A DNA stretch of 64,000 nt, from NCBI GenBank assembly GCA_008012315.1, contig SSEL01000001.1, positions 62,001 through 126,000 on the forward strand, given 5' to 3'. Of this stretch, positions 35,247-45,458 are shown piece by piece. Made by a program: the position numbers and the translations under genes. Each line of letters starts with the position of its first letter. Positions within the stretch are counted from its first letter, which is position 1. The stretch comes from Rhodospirillaceae bacterium. GTDB lineage: Bacteria; Pseudomonadota; Alphaproteobacteria; Dongiales; Dongiaceae. A model generated the notes under the pieces. That model had not been told where the DNA came from. It searched no databases and saw nothing but the letters and a program-made list of their open reading frames with translations.

Positions 35247-36515
35247 TTACAACCCGCCGCCGGCCGCATCGGCCGCCGTCTGCAGGGCATCAGCCGGCGA
35301 AGCCGATTTCAGCAGCGCCGTATGGATCGCCTGCTGCAGCTGCGTCGAGAGCTGCTGATAGGTCGGCGTGGTCGGCCGCGGGAACATGATGCCCAGCGAC
35401 TGCTTGGCTGCCGCCACCAGGCTTTCCTGGCCCTTGGTCACCGCCGGGTCGCTATAGGAACTGGCCCAGATCGGCAGGCTGAGCTTGGCATATTTGTTCT
35501 GCACCTTCTGCGAGGTCATGAAGACGATGTATTTCCAGGCCTCGTCCGGATGCTTGCTGGTGCTGGTGATGCCAAGACCCATGGAACCGTTCACCGCCGA
35601 GGCCTTGCTCTTGCCCTCGATGCCCGGCGCCGGCACGACGCCGACCTTGCCGACGATTTTCGATTCCTTCGGATCGCCATTGGCCATGTTGTACATATAG
35701 GTCCAGTTGAGGGCGAAGGCCGCATCGCCGCTGGAGAAGACGCGGCGCACATCCTCTTCCAGATATTCCTTCGAATGCGGATTGGTCAGGCCCTTATCCG
35801 TGGTCTCCACCATGTATTTCAGCGCATCGACACCGCCATCGGTCTGGAAGGCAGGCTTGCCGGAGTCGTCCAGGAACTTGCCGCCATAGGCCGCAACCAG
35901 GGTCGTGTAGTCGCAGATCGCCGCTTCCGCCTGGGCCCAGCTCCAGACGATCGGGAATTCGACCAGCTTCTTTTCCTTGATGATCTCGGCCTGCTTCTCC
36001 AGCTCGGCCCAGGTCTTGGGCGGATGGGCGATACCGGCCTTCTTCAGGATCTCGGTGTTGTAGAAAAGATATTTGGTGTCGAGGATCCAGGGCATGCCAT
36101 AGCGATGGCCCTTATACTCGACCGTCGTCCAGGCGCCCGGCAGGACACCCTTCTGCATCTCCGGCGTGATCTTGTCGGTGACATCGACCAGCACCTTGTT
36201 CTCGGCGAATTCCGCCGGCCAGATCACGTCGAACAGCACCACGTCATAGCCGCTGCCGGCGCCCTGGGCGAGAGTGGTCTTGTCGTGCAGGCCTTCATAG
36301 GGCACGAATTCCGCGTTCACCTTGATGCCGGGATTGGCCTTTTCGAAATCCGCCGTCATCGCCCGCACATCGGATTCGCTGTAAGCCGCCTGGCTCATGA
36401 ACAAGGCGTTGATCGTGGTATCGGCAGATGCGCCGTGACCGATCATCTGGCCGCCGGCCAGCAGGCCGCCGCCGATAACCGCTTGCATGATCAGTGATCG
36501 AACTTTTCCTGACAT
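35247..36515 (-). CDS. CUT1 sugar ABC transporter substrate-binding protein, module 1
   Basis: 422 residues with a signal peptide (first about 31 residues, 'LLAGGQMIGHGASAD'). Family-1 binding protein pattern: 'DFEKANPGIKVNAEFVPYEG', 'GYDVVLFDVIWPAEFAENKV', 'GMPWILDTKYLFYNTEILKK' and 'WAQAEAAICDYTTLV'. First gene of the module 1 operon and divergent from the ROK regulator. The ligand is probably a sugar or sugar-amine conjugate, judged from the kinase and SIS genes in the operon. Confidence 0.9.
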   Translation of the reverse strand: MSGKVRSLIMQAVIGGGLLAGGQMIGHGASADTTINALFMSQAAYSESDVRAMTADFEKANPGIKVNAEFVPYEGLHDKTTLAQGAGSGYDVVLFDVIWPAEFAENKVLVDVTDKITPEMQKGVLPGAWTTVEYKGHRYGMPWILDTKYLFYNTEILKKAGIAHPPKTWAELEKQAEIIKEKKLVEFPIVWSWAQAEAAICDYTTLVAAYGGKFLDDSGKPAFQTDGGVDALKYMVETTDKGLTNPHSKEYLEEDVRRVFSSGDAAFALNWTYMYNMANGDPKESKIVGKVGVVPAPGIEGKSKASAVNGSMGLGITSTSKHPDEAWKYIVFMTSQKVQNKYAKLSLPIWASSYSDPAVTKGQESLVAAAKQSLGIMFPRPTTPTYQQLSTQLQQAIHTALLKSASPADALQTAADAAGGGL

Positions 36516-36609
36516 CCCTTCCTCCCAAGCTGCGCCGCGCCTTTTCGGCCGGCGATTTGCACCACCATGATCGGCCTTGCCGCGAAAGGCGCTTGCATCG
36601 CCTTTCGAA

Positions 36610-36632
36610 TTAAATCAATTTGTTTGAATTAA
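36610..36632. promoter_or_regulatory. Candidate ROK-regulator operator
   Basis: TTAAATCAA-N5-TTGAATTAA, an AT-rich dyad with one mismatched position per arm, in the 184-bp gap between the divergent binding protein and ROK genes. ROK regulators such as Mlc and NagC bind AT-rich dyads, which supports the assignment; the match is by eye only. Confidence 0.45.
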
Positions 36633-36699
36633 TGAGTTTCCGGGAATTTGTCCAGCCTGTCAATCCGGGGCGGCATGACCGAAGGGGAGCGAAGCAGGG

Positions 36700-37935
36700 G
36701 TGACACGGCGGATCAACGCGACGGCGGGGACCAATCTGGGCGGCGCCAGTGCCCATAACCGCCGCGTCGTCTTTGATGCCCTGCGCCTGAACGGCAGCCT
36801 GTCGCGCGCCGAGATCGCCCGGGCGACCCAGCTCACCCCGCAGACCGTCAGCAATATCATCGACCAGTTCGTGGAAACCGGCCTGGTCGCTGCCGATGCG
36901 CCGATCCGGGGCGGCCGCGGCCAGCCGGCGACGCCCTATCGCATCGTCGCCAGCGGCGCCTATTCGCTCGGCATCCATATCGACCGCCATCAGATCCTCG
37001 GGATCGGCGCCGATCTCAGCGGCCGCACCCTCAGCCGGCATTGCCACCGCCTGCCCAAAGGCGGGCCGAAAAAGGGCTTTGCCATTCTGCTCGATCTCAT
37101 TGCCGCGATCCGCCGGGACATCGATCTCGCCGCCCCGCCGGGCGCACGCCGGCTGCTCGGCCTCGGCGTCGCCATGCCGGGACCGTTCGGCCTGTGGTCG
37201 GATCCGCAGCATCCGCCGGCCGATACCCTGATCGATCCCTGGGTGATGCGCGAATGGCATGAATTCCCGCTGACCGAGCAATTGACCAGCGAAACCGGCC
37301 TGGAAGCGGCACTGCAGAACGATGCCGGCGCCGCGGCCATGGCGGAAAAGATGTATGGCGCCGCCAGCGGGCTCGATCATTTCGTGCATCTCTATATCGG
37401 CTACGGCATGGGCGCCGGGCTGATCATCCAGGGCGAGATCTATGCCGGCACGGCCGGCAATGCCGGCGAGATCGGCCAGCTACCGGCAGCCGGATTCGGT
37501 GACGAGGAGTCGGAGGGCGCAAAGACGCTGGAGCATTATGTCTCCGTCCTCTCCGCCTGCCGCGCCCTCGATCTCGATCCCGGCACCGCCAATCTCTTTC
37601 CCAAGCTGGAAGCCTTGCTGGCGGCGGGCGATCCGCGCCTCGATGCCTGGACGGTGCAGGCCGGCCGCCATCTGCGTCAGGCGATCCAGATCGTCGAAGC
37701 TTTGTTCGATCCCCAGACGGTGGTGGTCGGCGGACAATTGCCGCCGGGCCTGCTGCTGGCGATCACCCGCCATGTCGAGCCGCTGCTCTCCTCGGTCTCG
37801 CATCGGCCCGGCCGCTCTTTGCCACGCTTGACGGTCGGCACCGCCGATCTCTGGGTGGTCGCCCAGGGTGCGGCCATGGAGCCGATCTCACGGACTTTCG
37901 ATCCGCAATTCCGCGCCTTGCTGAAATCGGCCTGA
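36700..37935 (+). CDS. ROK-family transcriptional regulator
   Basis: 411 residues from a GTG start with GGGGAGCG upstream. The winged helix is 'RRVVFDALRLNGSLSRAEIA' and 'QLTPQTVSNIIDQFVETGLV'. The ROK domain has 'LGLGVAMPGPFGLWSD' and 'YGMGAGLIIQGEIYAGTAGN'. 'AGEIGQLPAAGF' matches the ROK signature, but the zinc motif CxCGxxGC that normally follows is absent; 'GDEESEGAKTLEHY' stands in its place. Probably a repressor of the divergent module 1 operon, released by a sugar or sugar phosphate. Confidence 0.88.
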   Translation: MTRRINATAGTNLGGASAHNRRVVFDALRLNGSLSRAEIARATQLTPQTVSNIIDQFVETGLVAADAPIRGGRGQPATPYRIVASGAYSLGIHIDRHQILGIGADLSGRTLSRHCHRLPKGGPKKGFAILLDLIAAIRRDIDLAAPPGARRLLGLGVAMPGPFGLWSDPQHPPADTLIDPWVMREWHEFPLTEQLTSETGLEAALQNDAGAAAMAEKMYGAASGLDHFVHLYIGYGMGAGLIIQGEIYAGTAGNAGEIGQLPAAGFGDEESEGAKTLEHYVSVLSACRALDLDPGTANLFPKLEALLAAGDPRLDAWTVQAGRHLRQAIQIVEALFDPQTVVVGGQLPPGLLLAITRHVEPLLSSVSHRPGRSLPRLTVGTADLWVVAQGAAMEPISRTFDPQFRALLKSA

Positions 37936-37945
37936 CAATCGGGCG

Positions 37946-39055
<1,110 letters not shown>

Positions 39056-39108
39056 GATGTTTTCCTGAATGTGCCGGATTGTTATCTATGCCGTATTCCG
39101 CGCGACCG

Positions 39109-40524
39109 TCATTCGGCGGGTCCGCCCGGCTTCAATTCCGACAGCCAGCGGGTGACGGCGCCCGGTGTCTCGTTGCGGATTTCCAGATCGTTGCGCCGCC
39201 GGATCGCCGCCCGCACCAATCTGGCGCCGAGATAGCGAAAAGGTTCCGGCGGCAGCTTACCACGCCGGCCGATACCGACGAGGCCGCTGGCGCTCCAGCG
39301 ATCCTTCCGCTCCAGCACCAGGCTGGCAAGGATGCGCCCGGCAACCGGCGTCTGGGCGATGCCGGTGCCGTTGAAGCCCATGCCGAAGACGATATTGGGG
39401 TGACCCTGCAGATGATCGAAGACCGGCACATGTTGCGGCGTGCAATCGATCGGACCGGCCCAGTCATACGCGATCTTCACCTCGCGCAGGCTGGGATAGA
39501 CCCGGTGCAGCTCGCGAACATTATCGCGCCCGTGTTGCGGGCTGCGGTTGAAGCTGGCGCCGAAATCGCCTCGGAAGGCAACATTGCCGCTGCCCCGGCC
39601 GAAGACGACGCGGCCTCTCGGCGTGCGCTGGTAATAGAGCACATGGGCCTGTGAATCGCAGATCGAGGCGCCATCGCGCCAGCCGATCCGGTCGAGCAGA
39701 TCCGGCGCCTCGGCGGTGGCGATCACCTGGCTTGCGACCACATAGAGATGGCGGCGCAATTCGGGCAAGGCGGAGAGCCAGGCATTCGCCGCCAGCACCA
39801 CTTTCTCCGCGCGCGCCGTGCCGCGCACCGTGCGCAGGGTGCAGATCCGCCCCGGCACGATATCGATGACCGGACTGCGTTCATGGATGACGACGCCGCG
39901 GGCAATCGCCAGATCGCGCAGGCCGATCGCAAGTTTTGCCGGATGAACGGTACCGGCATGCGGCTCGACGATGCCGGCATAGGAGGCCGAGGAGCCGGTA
40001 CGCTGCTCGATTTCCTCGGCGGTCAATTGCCTGAACCGTTCCGCACCGGCCGCCTCGGTCATCGCTACGGCGCGCGACCAGGCGCCCTCCTGGGCTTTGG
40101 AGCTCGCCGTCCACAGCCAGCCATCGAGCCGCAGATCCATGTCAATCATGCCTTGCTGCTGGAACTGTTGCAGCTCGCCGATCGCATCGACCGTATCGGC
40201 GCAAAGCTGCCGCGCTTCCGCCGCGCCGACCACGGCGCTGATCTGGTCCAGTTCGGCGAACCAGGAATGGACCTGACCGCCATTGCGGCCCGAGGCGCCC
40301 GAACCGCAAAGATCGGCTTCGAGAATGACGACACGCATCTCCGGCGCGAGGTCGCGGAGACGCAAGGCCGTCCACAGCCCGGTGAAGCCGCCGCCGACTA
40401 TGGCGACATCTGCCCGCACCTCGCCCTGCAGGCTTTCGGTCACCGCTTGCGCCGCGACATCCTGCAGCCAGAAGGACCGGTCGCCCGGTGCCGCGACGGC
40501 TGGCTGCCGCAAACGAAAGCTCAT
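39109..40524 (-). CDS. FAD-dependent amine/amino-acid oxidoreductase (DadA/PuuB-like), module 2
   Basis: 471 residues. The FAD-binding motif is 'ADVAIVGGGFTGLWTALRLR' at residues about 38-58, followed by 'VVILEADLCGSGASGRNGGQ' as in the DAO/PuuB/OrdL group. The C-terminal 'HPNIVFGMGFNGTGIAQTPV' is the usual second FAD-contact stretch. It would oxidise a C-N bond with oxygen or a quinone as acceptor. In this operon it could act on the amine freed by the deglycase or directly on the Amadori compound. Lies 4 bp after the FrlD-like kinase gene. Confidence 0.85.
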   Translation of the reverse strand: MSFRLRQPAVAAPGDRSFWLQDVAAQAVTESLQGEVRADVAIVGGGFTGLWTALRLRDLAPEMRVVILEADLCGSGASGRNGGQVHSWFAELDQISAVVGAAEARQLCADTVDAIGELQQFQQQGMIDMDLRLDGWLWTASSKAQEGAWSRAVAMTEAAGAERFRQLTAEEIEQRTGSSASYAGIVEPHAGTVHPAKLAIGLRDLAIARGVVIHERSPVIDIVPGRICTLRTVRGTARAEKVVLAANAWLSALPELRRHLYVVASQVIATAEAPDLLDRIGWRDGASICDSQAHVLYYQRTPRGRVVFGRGSGNVAFRGDFGASFNRSPQHGRDNVRELHRVYPSLREVKIAYDWAGPIDCTPQHVPVFDHLQGHPNIVFGMGFNGTGIAQTPVAGRILASLVLERKDRWSASGLVGIGRRGKLPPEPFRYLGARLVRAAIRRRNDLEIRNETPGAVTRWLSELKPGGPAE

Positions 40525-40528
40525 TGCC

Positions 40529-41389
40529 TCATTCCTCTTTCCGGTCGATGTAATCGGCGTATTTGCCGAGCAGCCAGCCGGGGATCGGGCGCGGCGGCTG
40601 GGGGAATCCGCCGAGATGCAGGCAGGTCTGGGCAGCGGCCGTCGTCGCTTGGTCGAGCGCTTCGGCCGGCACCCGTTTCTCGCCGATCAACGCCGCCAGA
40701 AATGAGGCGATGAAACTGTCGCCGGCCCCGCAGGTATCGACGACATCGATCGGGACGGCCGCGACATGACGAATGGCATCGCCGTCATGGAAGAAGGCGC
40801 CGCGCCGGCCGCAGGTAAGAACCACCTGCTGCGCACCGGCCTGACGCAGGGCGTCCAGCAGCGGCTCGACCGGTTCATTTTCATCCTCCGGTCCCGACGC
40901 AAAAACCAAGGGCACGCCGGACAGCGGCAGCGCCAGATGTGCGGTCGAGACATCGATGCTGAAGGGAGCGCGCGCATCCACCAGCCGTCGCACCAGATCG
41001 GGATTGGCGTTGGTGCCGAGATGCACCCAATCGGCGGCGGCGATTTCCTGGTAAAGCGCGGCTGCCGGCATGTAGCTTTCACCGACACCGAAGGATTCCA
41101 GCAGGAATTTCCGATCGCCGGATTCTTCGCGCAGCAAGGTGACGGCCGTGCCGCCGGGACGGCGTTCGACATCCGCCGCCGAGAGGCCGAACCGGGTGAC
41201 TTCCGCCAGCAACATATCGCCTTCCGGATCGTTCCCCACCGCGCCGAAATACCGCGCCGGCCAGCCGAGGCGCCGCCATTGCACGGCGACATTCAGCGCA
41301 TTGCCGCCGACGGTCATGAAATCCTTGGTCAGATAGACGTCGAGACAGTTGTCGCCGACCGTGACGAGCCTGGGCGATGCCGTGTTCAT
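40529..41389 (-). CDS. frlD: FrlD-like fructosamine (fructoselysine) kinase
   Basis: 286 residues from ATG 41389. As I recall E. coli FrlD, the opening 'LVTVGDNCLDVYLTKDFMTV' then 'GGNALNVAV' matches its 'TIGDNCVDIY...GGNAVNVAV', and 'VVDTCGAGDSFIASFLAA' matches 'VIDTMGAGDSFIAGF'. 'FASGPEDEN' corresponds to FrlD 'FASAPQEDE'. The PfkB catalytic Asp is in GAGD. It would phosphorylate an Amadori compound at C6. It sits 4 bp from the FrlC-like gene and in the same operon as the FrlB-like gene. The exact amine partner is not shown. The long ORF start is rejected because it lies inside the upstream gene. Confidence 0.78.
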   Translation of the reverse strand: MNTASPRLVTVGDNCLDVYLTKDFMTVGGNALNVAVQWRRLGWPARYFGAVGNDPEGDMLLAEVTRFGLSAADVERRPGGTAVTLLREESGDRKFLLESFGVGESYMPAAALYQEIAAADWVHLGTNANPDLVRRLVDARAPFSIDVSTAHLALPLSGVPLVFASGPEDENEPVEPLLDALRQAGAQQVVLTCGRRGAFFHDGDAIRHVAAVPIDVVDTCGAGDSFIASFLAALIGEKRVPAEALDQATTAAAQTCLHLGGFPQPPRPIPGWLLGKYADYIDRKEE

Positions 41390-41393
41390 GTGC

Positions 41394-42239
41394 TCACCGC
41401 CCGCGATCGAGATAGGGCTCGATGCCGGCAAGGCAGCGCTGCCAGGCCTTGACCGGATCCAGCGCATAGGATCCGTCACCGAAGGGCTCGAAGGTGAGCT
41501 TGCCGGCATAGCCGTGTGCCGCCAGCTCCATCATATATTGGCCGAGCGGCAGGTTGCCATCGCCCCAGACCAGATGGCCGGCCGGCTTGCCATCGACCAC
41601 CTGGACATGCGCCAGCCGGGCGCCAAACAGGCGGAAATAATCCGCCACCGTATCGCCTGCCGCAGCCATGGCGACGGTATCGAGGACGACATCGATATTA
41701 TCGGCGCCAATCTCGTCCAGCATGCGGCGCACACCTTCGGCGTTCAGCAGGATATTCGTCTCGACCCGTTGCAGCGGCTCGAGCAGGCAGCGAATGCCGT
41801 TGTGGCCGGCATAAGCGGCGATCTCGCCGATCGCATCGACCGACCGCTTCCAGGCCGAGTCCTGTGGTTCCGTCTCATAGCCGCGGCCGGAGGTGAGGAA
41901 GAGATAGCGCGCACCCAAAGTGGCGCAGATATCGGCGCCACGGCAGAACCGGTCGATGCTGGCGCGCCGCAGCTCGGCATCGCCCGAGGCGATATTGATC
42001 GGATAGAGCACCTGTTCCGGAGTGAAGCACAAGGTGGAGATGCCATTATCCGCTAGCACGCGGCGGACCCGCTCGATGCGGGCCTCAGTCGCGTGATAGA
42101 GATCGAGATGCTGGGCAGTCCCCCATAATTCGATCTCGCGCAGGCCGAAATCCCGCAGCACCTCCACGACCTTTTCGAAGGGGAAATGTTGGAAGCTGAA
42201 ATTGGCGCCGATCAACTGGCTGGATGCAAGCTGCTGCAT
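41394..42239 (-). CDS. frlC: FrlC-like sugar-amine epimerase (xylose isomerase-type TIM barrel)
   Basis: 281 residues. TIM-barrel sugar isomerase family. 'LCFTPEQVLYPINIASGDAE' matches FrlC 'IGYTPETNGYPYNM', 'LLEPLQRVETNILLNAEGVR' matches 'ILEPLTPYESNVVCNANDV', and 'LAHVQVVDGKPAGHLVWGDG' matches the later 'LHIVDSDG' stretch. Glu and His residues of the metal site are present (E in LEPL, D in LDTV, H in HVQ). FrlC interconverts fructoselysine and psicoselysine in E. coli. Here it would let the operon use 3-epimers of the substrate. Assignment rests on recalled motif matches; hydroxypyruvate isomerase-like function is the alternative. Confidence 0.7.
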   Translation of the reverse strand: MQQLASSQLIGANFSFQHFPFEKVVEVLRDFGLREIELWGTAQHLDLYHATEARIERVRRVLADNGISTLCFTPEQVLYPINIASGDAELRRASIDRFCRGADICATLGARYLFLTSGRGYETEPQDSAWKRSVDAIGEIAAYAGHNGIRCLLEPLQRVETNILLNAEGVRRMLDEIGADNIDVVLDTVAMAAAGDTVADYFRLFGARLAHVQVVDGKPAGHLVWGDGNLPLGQYMMELAAHGYAGKLTFEPFGDGSYALDPVKAWQRCLAGIEPYLDRGR

Positions 42240-42261
42240 GAACCTCCCTTTCGGAAAACCG

Positions 42262-43131
42262 CTATTTGCCGATACCGTCGGACAGGCCGCGGATGAAATA
42301 GCGCTGGGCGGCGAAGAAGACGATCACGATGGGCAAGGCCGAGATCGTCATCGCCGCGAAGACTTCGGCGTAATTGGTGCCATGCGTCGCCATGATCGAG
42401 GTCAGGCCGACGGGCAATGTCTGCGCCCCGACGCCACTGGAAAAGATCATGGCGAAGAGATATTCGTTCCAGGCGAAGAGCACATGCAGGATGACGCAGG
42501 AAACGACGATGGGGCGGCAGAGCGGCAAAGTGATGCGCCAGAAGATCTGCCCCTCGCTGGCGCCATCCATCACCGCGGCTTCGTCGAGGTCGCGCGAAAG
42601 ATCGAGCATATAAGCGCGAATGAGGAAGGTGCTGAAGGGCACCCGGAACGCCGTGTAGAGAATGATCAGCGCCCAATAGGTATTATAGAGGCCGAGCGCC
42701 TGCATCATCCTGACCAGCGGAATCACCGCCACAGTCGGGCTCAGCATGAGCCCGCCCAGCACGAAGCCGACGACCAGAGGCTTTGCCGGCATCTTCGTGC
42801 GTGTCAGGCCGAAGGCGGTCCAGGCGCTGACCAGCACCGTGCAGAGACCGGAGGCGACGGTCACCAGGAGGCTGACGGACACATAATCGCGCACCCCCTG
42901 GTTCCAGGCCTGGACATAATTCGCCCAGGACCAGCCGATCGGCAGAGCAAAGGGATTGCCGAAGATCTGCGCATTGTTCTTGAAGCCGTTCAGCGCCATC
43001 CAGATCAGCGGATAGATGACGACGATGCCGAGACAGATCAGGAAGGCATGCAGGAAGGTCTTGCTGATGACAGCCCAGACATTCATCCGGGATGCCGGCC
43101 GGAGAGGCCGGATGGCAGACAGCTTCGTCAA
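42262..43131 (-). CDS. CUT1 ABC transporter permease (MalG-like), module 2
   Basis: 289 residues, six membrane helices. The EAA coupling loop is 'DLDEAAVMDGASEGQIFWRI'. It ends in 'RYFIRGLSDGIGK', typical of MalG-type permeases. Its first ATG overlaps the stop of the partner permease by four bases (ATGA). Confidence 0.9.
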   Translation of the reverse strand: MTKLSAIRPLRPASRMNVWAVISKTFLHAFLICLGIVVIYPLIWMALNGFKNNAQIFGNPFALPIGWSWANYVQAWNQGVRDYVSVSLLVTVASGLCTVLVSAWTAFGLTRTKMPAKPLVVGFVLGGLMLSPTVAVIPLVRMMQALGLYNTYWALIILYTAFRVPFSTFLIRAYMLDLSRDLDEAAVMDGASEGQIFWRITLPLCRPIVVSCVILHVLFAWNEYLFAMIFSSGVGAQTLPVGLTSIMATHGTNYAEVFAAMTISALPIVIVFFAAQRYFIRGLSDGIGK

Positions 43132-44087
43132 AACTGCACCCTCCGCCGCCTGGTATAAAGAAGCTGGGCGATGCCGGTCACCATGGTGACGACGAAGATC
43201 ACGCCGGCGATCGCCGCGCCATAGCCGAAATTGTTCTCGATGAAGCCCTGCTGATAGAGCCAGGTGCCGAGGACCTGGCTGCTGTTATTGGGGCCACCCG
43301 CCGTCATCACCATGACCTCGTTGAAGACCTGGAAGGCGCCGGTGATGGTGATGATGATCATCAGGCCGGTCATTTCGCGGGTCAGGGGAAAGGTGATGCT
43401 CCACAGCCGCCGCGACGGGCCGGCCCCGTCGATGATCGCCGCGTCATAAAGCTCACGGGGAATCTTCTGGATGGCGATGGCGAAGAGCAGCGTCGAATAG
43501 CCGAAACCCTGCCACTGGCTCATGGCGATGATGGCATAGATCGCCGTCTTCGGATCGCCCAGCCAGGGTTTCACCAGCGCATCGAGGCCGACCGATCTCA
43601 GCGCCGCATCCAGCAGGCCGATCTCCGGCTGGTAGATGAAATAAAAGAGGAGGCCGGTCACAGTGATCGAGATCGCCGAGGGGACGAAATAGATCGCCCG
43701 CCAGAACCGGCGCAGGCGCTCCGAGCCGAGGCCCTCGATGATCGCCGCCAGGAGGAAGGCACCGAACACCTGGAAGACGATGGAAATCACCGCATAGAGG
43801 CTGTTGTTCCAGAGCGATGTCCAGACCACCGGATCATGCAGGAGACGGTCGTAATTCGCCAGCCCGACATCGCTCACCTCGCCGGTGAAGATATCCTGGT
43901 CGGTGGTGCTGACGATGAAATTGTCGACGATGGGGTAATAGACGAACCAGCCGATCAGGATCACCGCGACCGCCACCCAGCGGAACGACAGCAGATTGCG
44001 CAAGCGGGATCTGGGAGTCCCGCTTGCGCCCTGGCCAGTCGCGGCGCCGTAGGTCACAGCACCGCTATTAACCCCGGTTACCGCCAT
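43128..44087 (-). CDS. CUT1 ABC transporter permease (MalF-like), module 2
   Basis: 319 residues. About 40 residues of cytoplasmic N-terminus precede six membrane helices. The EAA loop is 'ELYDAAIIDGAGPSRRLWSI', then 'TGAFQVFNEVMVMTAGGPNN' as in most MalF/UgpA proteins. Its stop overlaps the next permease start. Confidence 0.9.
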   Translation of the reverse strand: MAVTGVNSGAVTYGAATGQGASGTPRSRLRNLLSFRWVAVAVILIGWFVYYPIVDNFIVSTTDQDIFTGEVSDVGLANYDRLLHDPVVWTSLWNNSLYAVISIVFQVFGAFLLAAIIEGLGSERLRRFWRAIYFVPSAISITVTGLLFYFIYQPEIGLLDAALRSVGLDALVKPWLGDPKTAIYAIIAMSQWQGFGYSTLLFAIAIQKIPRELYDAAIIDGAGPSRRLWSITFPLTREMTGLMIIITITGAFQVFNEVMVMTAGGPNNSSQVLGTWLYQQGFIENNFGYGAAIAGVIFVVTMVTGIAQLLYTRRRRVQF

Positions 44088-44105
44088 TGCGTTAGCGACA
44101 GCGCG

Positions 44106-45440
44106 TTATTTCTTCGCATCCGCTACGGCAGCCTCCTTGACCTGGTCCATGACCTGTTCCGGGCTCATCGATCCGCCGGACAGCGCTTGCAGGCTGGACA
44201 GCCAGGCGGCCGCCACGCGCGGTGAATTCGCCGTATCGAGCCAGGGCATCAGATAGGAAGCCGATTTCAGGACCTTCAGGCCATCGACGAGCGCCGGGCT
44301 CATATTCGCTTCGGACGCCCCACCGACCGTTGCGCTGGGCTGGCCGTAAGGCGGCGCCGAGAGAACCTGGCCATGCTCCTTCGAGGTCACGAACTTCATG
44401 AAGTCGATCGCCAGCGGGATATTCTTCGAGGCGGTGTTGATCATGTAGCCTTCGGGGGCACCTTCGACCGCTTTCGGATCACCCTTGGCGCCCGCCGGCA
44501 CCGGCAGGACGAAGAACCCGAAATCGGCCTGCTTGAGCGCGGAATCCGGCCCGGCGCTCTGATCGAATTCGATGATCTCCTGGTAATACATGGCCGACTT
44601 GCCGTTGCTGAAAGCCTGCAGGGCCGAGGCATAGGATTCGCCGTTCATCGTCGCGCCATTGGTGCAGCGATCGGCCAGTTCCTTGAACTGCGCCAGCGCC
44701 TCGACATAACCGGGATCGTCGAATTTCGCGGTCTTCGGATTGAAATCGCGTTCCAGCGTCTCGCGCGGCACGTCATAGGCCAGGAGCTGGCCGATGAAAT
44801 GCACCACCGGCCAGGCTTCCTTGTTGCCGAGGGAGATCGGCTCGATGCCGGCCTTTTTGATGGTGTCGCAGCTCGACAGCAACTGCTCGAAATTGGCGGG
44901 CGCGCTGAGGCCGAGCTTGGAGAAGATCTGTTTGTTATAGCCCATGAACTTGGCATCGAGATAAAGCGGGATGCCGTAATATTTGCCGTTATACTGGAAG
45001 GCCTGCACGGCGGCCGGCACCAGCGACTTGCCCCAATCAGTATCGGGGCCGATCACCTTGCTGAGATCGACGGCACGATTGCCGCGGACGAAATTGCCGC
45101 CCCAGCTGCCGGTCCAGGAGAAATAGACATCGGTCAGCGAATTCGAGGCAACCAGCGTCTTGGTCTTGCCTTTGACGCTGTCATCGCTCTCCTGGATGAG
45201 CTCCACCTTCACGCCGGGATGGAGCTTCTCATATTCCTTGGCGAGGTCGATGAAATACGGCGACAATTGCTGCAGGCCGAATTTCGTCAGCACCGACAGG
45301 GTGCCGCTGTACTCGACCTTGGCGGCGGGATCGGCCTCGACGGCCTTGCCGGCGCTGTAGCTTTTGCCGGCCGAGAGACCGAATGCGGATGCCGCAGCCA
45401 CCGTCAATGCAACGGCTTGTAATGAACGCTTCATGAGCAA
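44106..45440 (-). CDS. CUT1 sugar ABC transporter substrate-binding protein, module 2
   Basis: 444 residues with a signal peptide ('ALTVAAASAFGLSAGKSYSA'). Family-1 pattern: 'EYEKLHPGVKVELIQESDDS', 'NSLTDVYFSWTGSWGGNFVR', 'GIPLYLDAKFMGYNKQIFSK' and 'NGKSAMYYQEIIEF'. An acidic pocket stretch would suit a positively charged ligand such as fructoselysine, but this is a guess. It is the second gene of the operon, 18 bp after the FrlB-like gene. Confidence 0.88.
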   Translation of the reverse strand: MLMKRSLQAVALTVAAASAFGLSAGKSYSAGKAVEADPAAKVEYSGTLSVLTKFGLQQLSPYFIDLAKEYEKLHPGVKVELIQESDDSVKGKTKTLVASNSLTDVYFSWTGSWGGNFVRGNRAVDLSKVIGPDTDWGKSLVPAAVQAFQYNGKYYGIPLYLDAKFMGYNKQIFSKLGLSAPANFEQLLSSCDTIKKAGIEPISLGNKEAWPVVHFIGQLLAYDVPRETLERDFNPKTAKFDDPGYVEALAQFKELADRCTNGATMNGESYASALQAFSNGKSAMYYQEIIEFDQSAGPDSALKQADFGFFVLPVPAGAKGDPKAVEGAPEGYMINTASKNIPLAIDFMKFVTSKEHGQVLSAPPYGQPSATVGGASEANMSPALVDGLKVLKSASYLMPWLDTANSPRVAAAWLSSLQALSGGSMSPEQVMDQVKEAAVADAKK

Positions 45441-45458
45441 ATCCTCCTGTAGAGTTTC

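Noticed and set aside
34173-36497. 774-codon plus-strand ORF
   Set aside because: Antisense to the module 1 permease and binding protein genes; low-complexity shadow composition.
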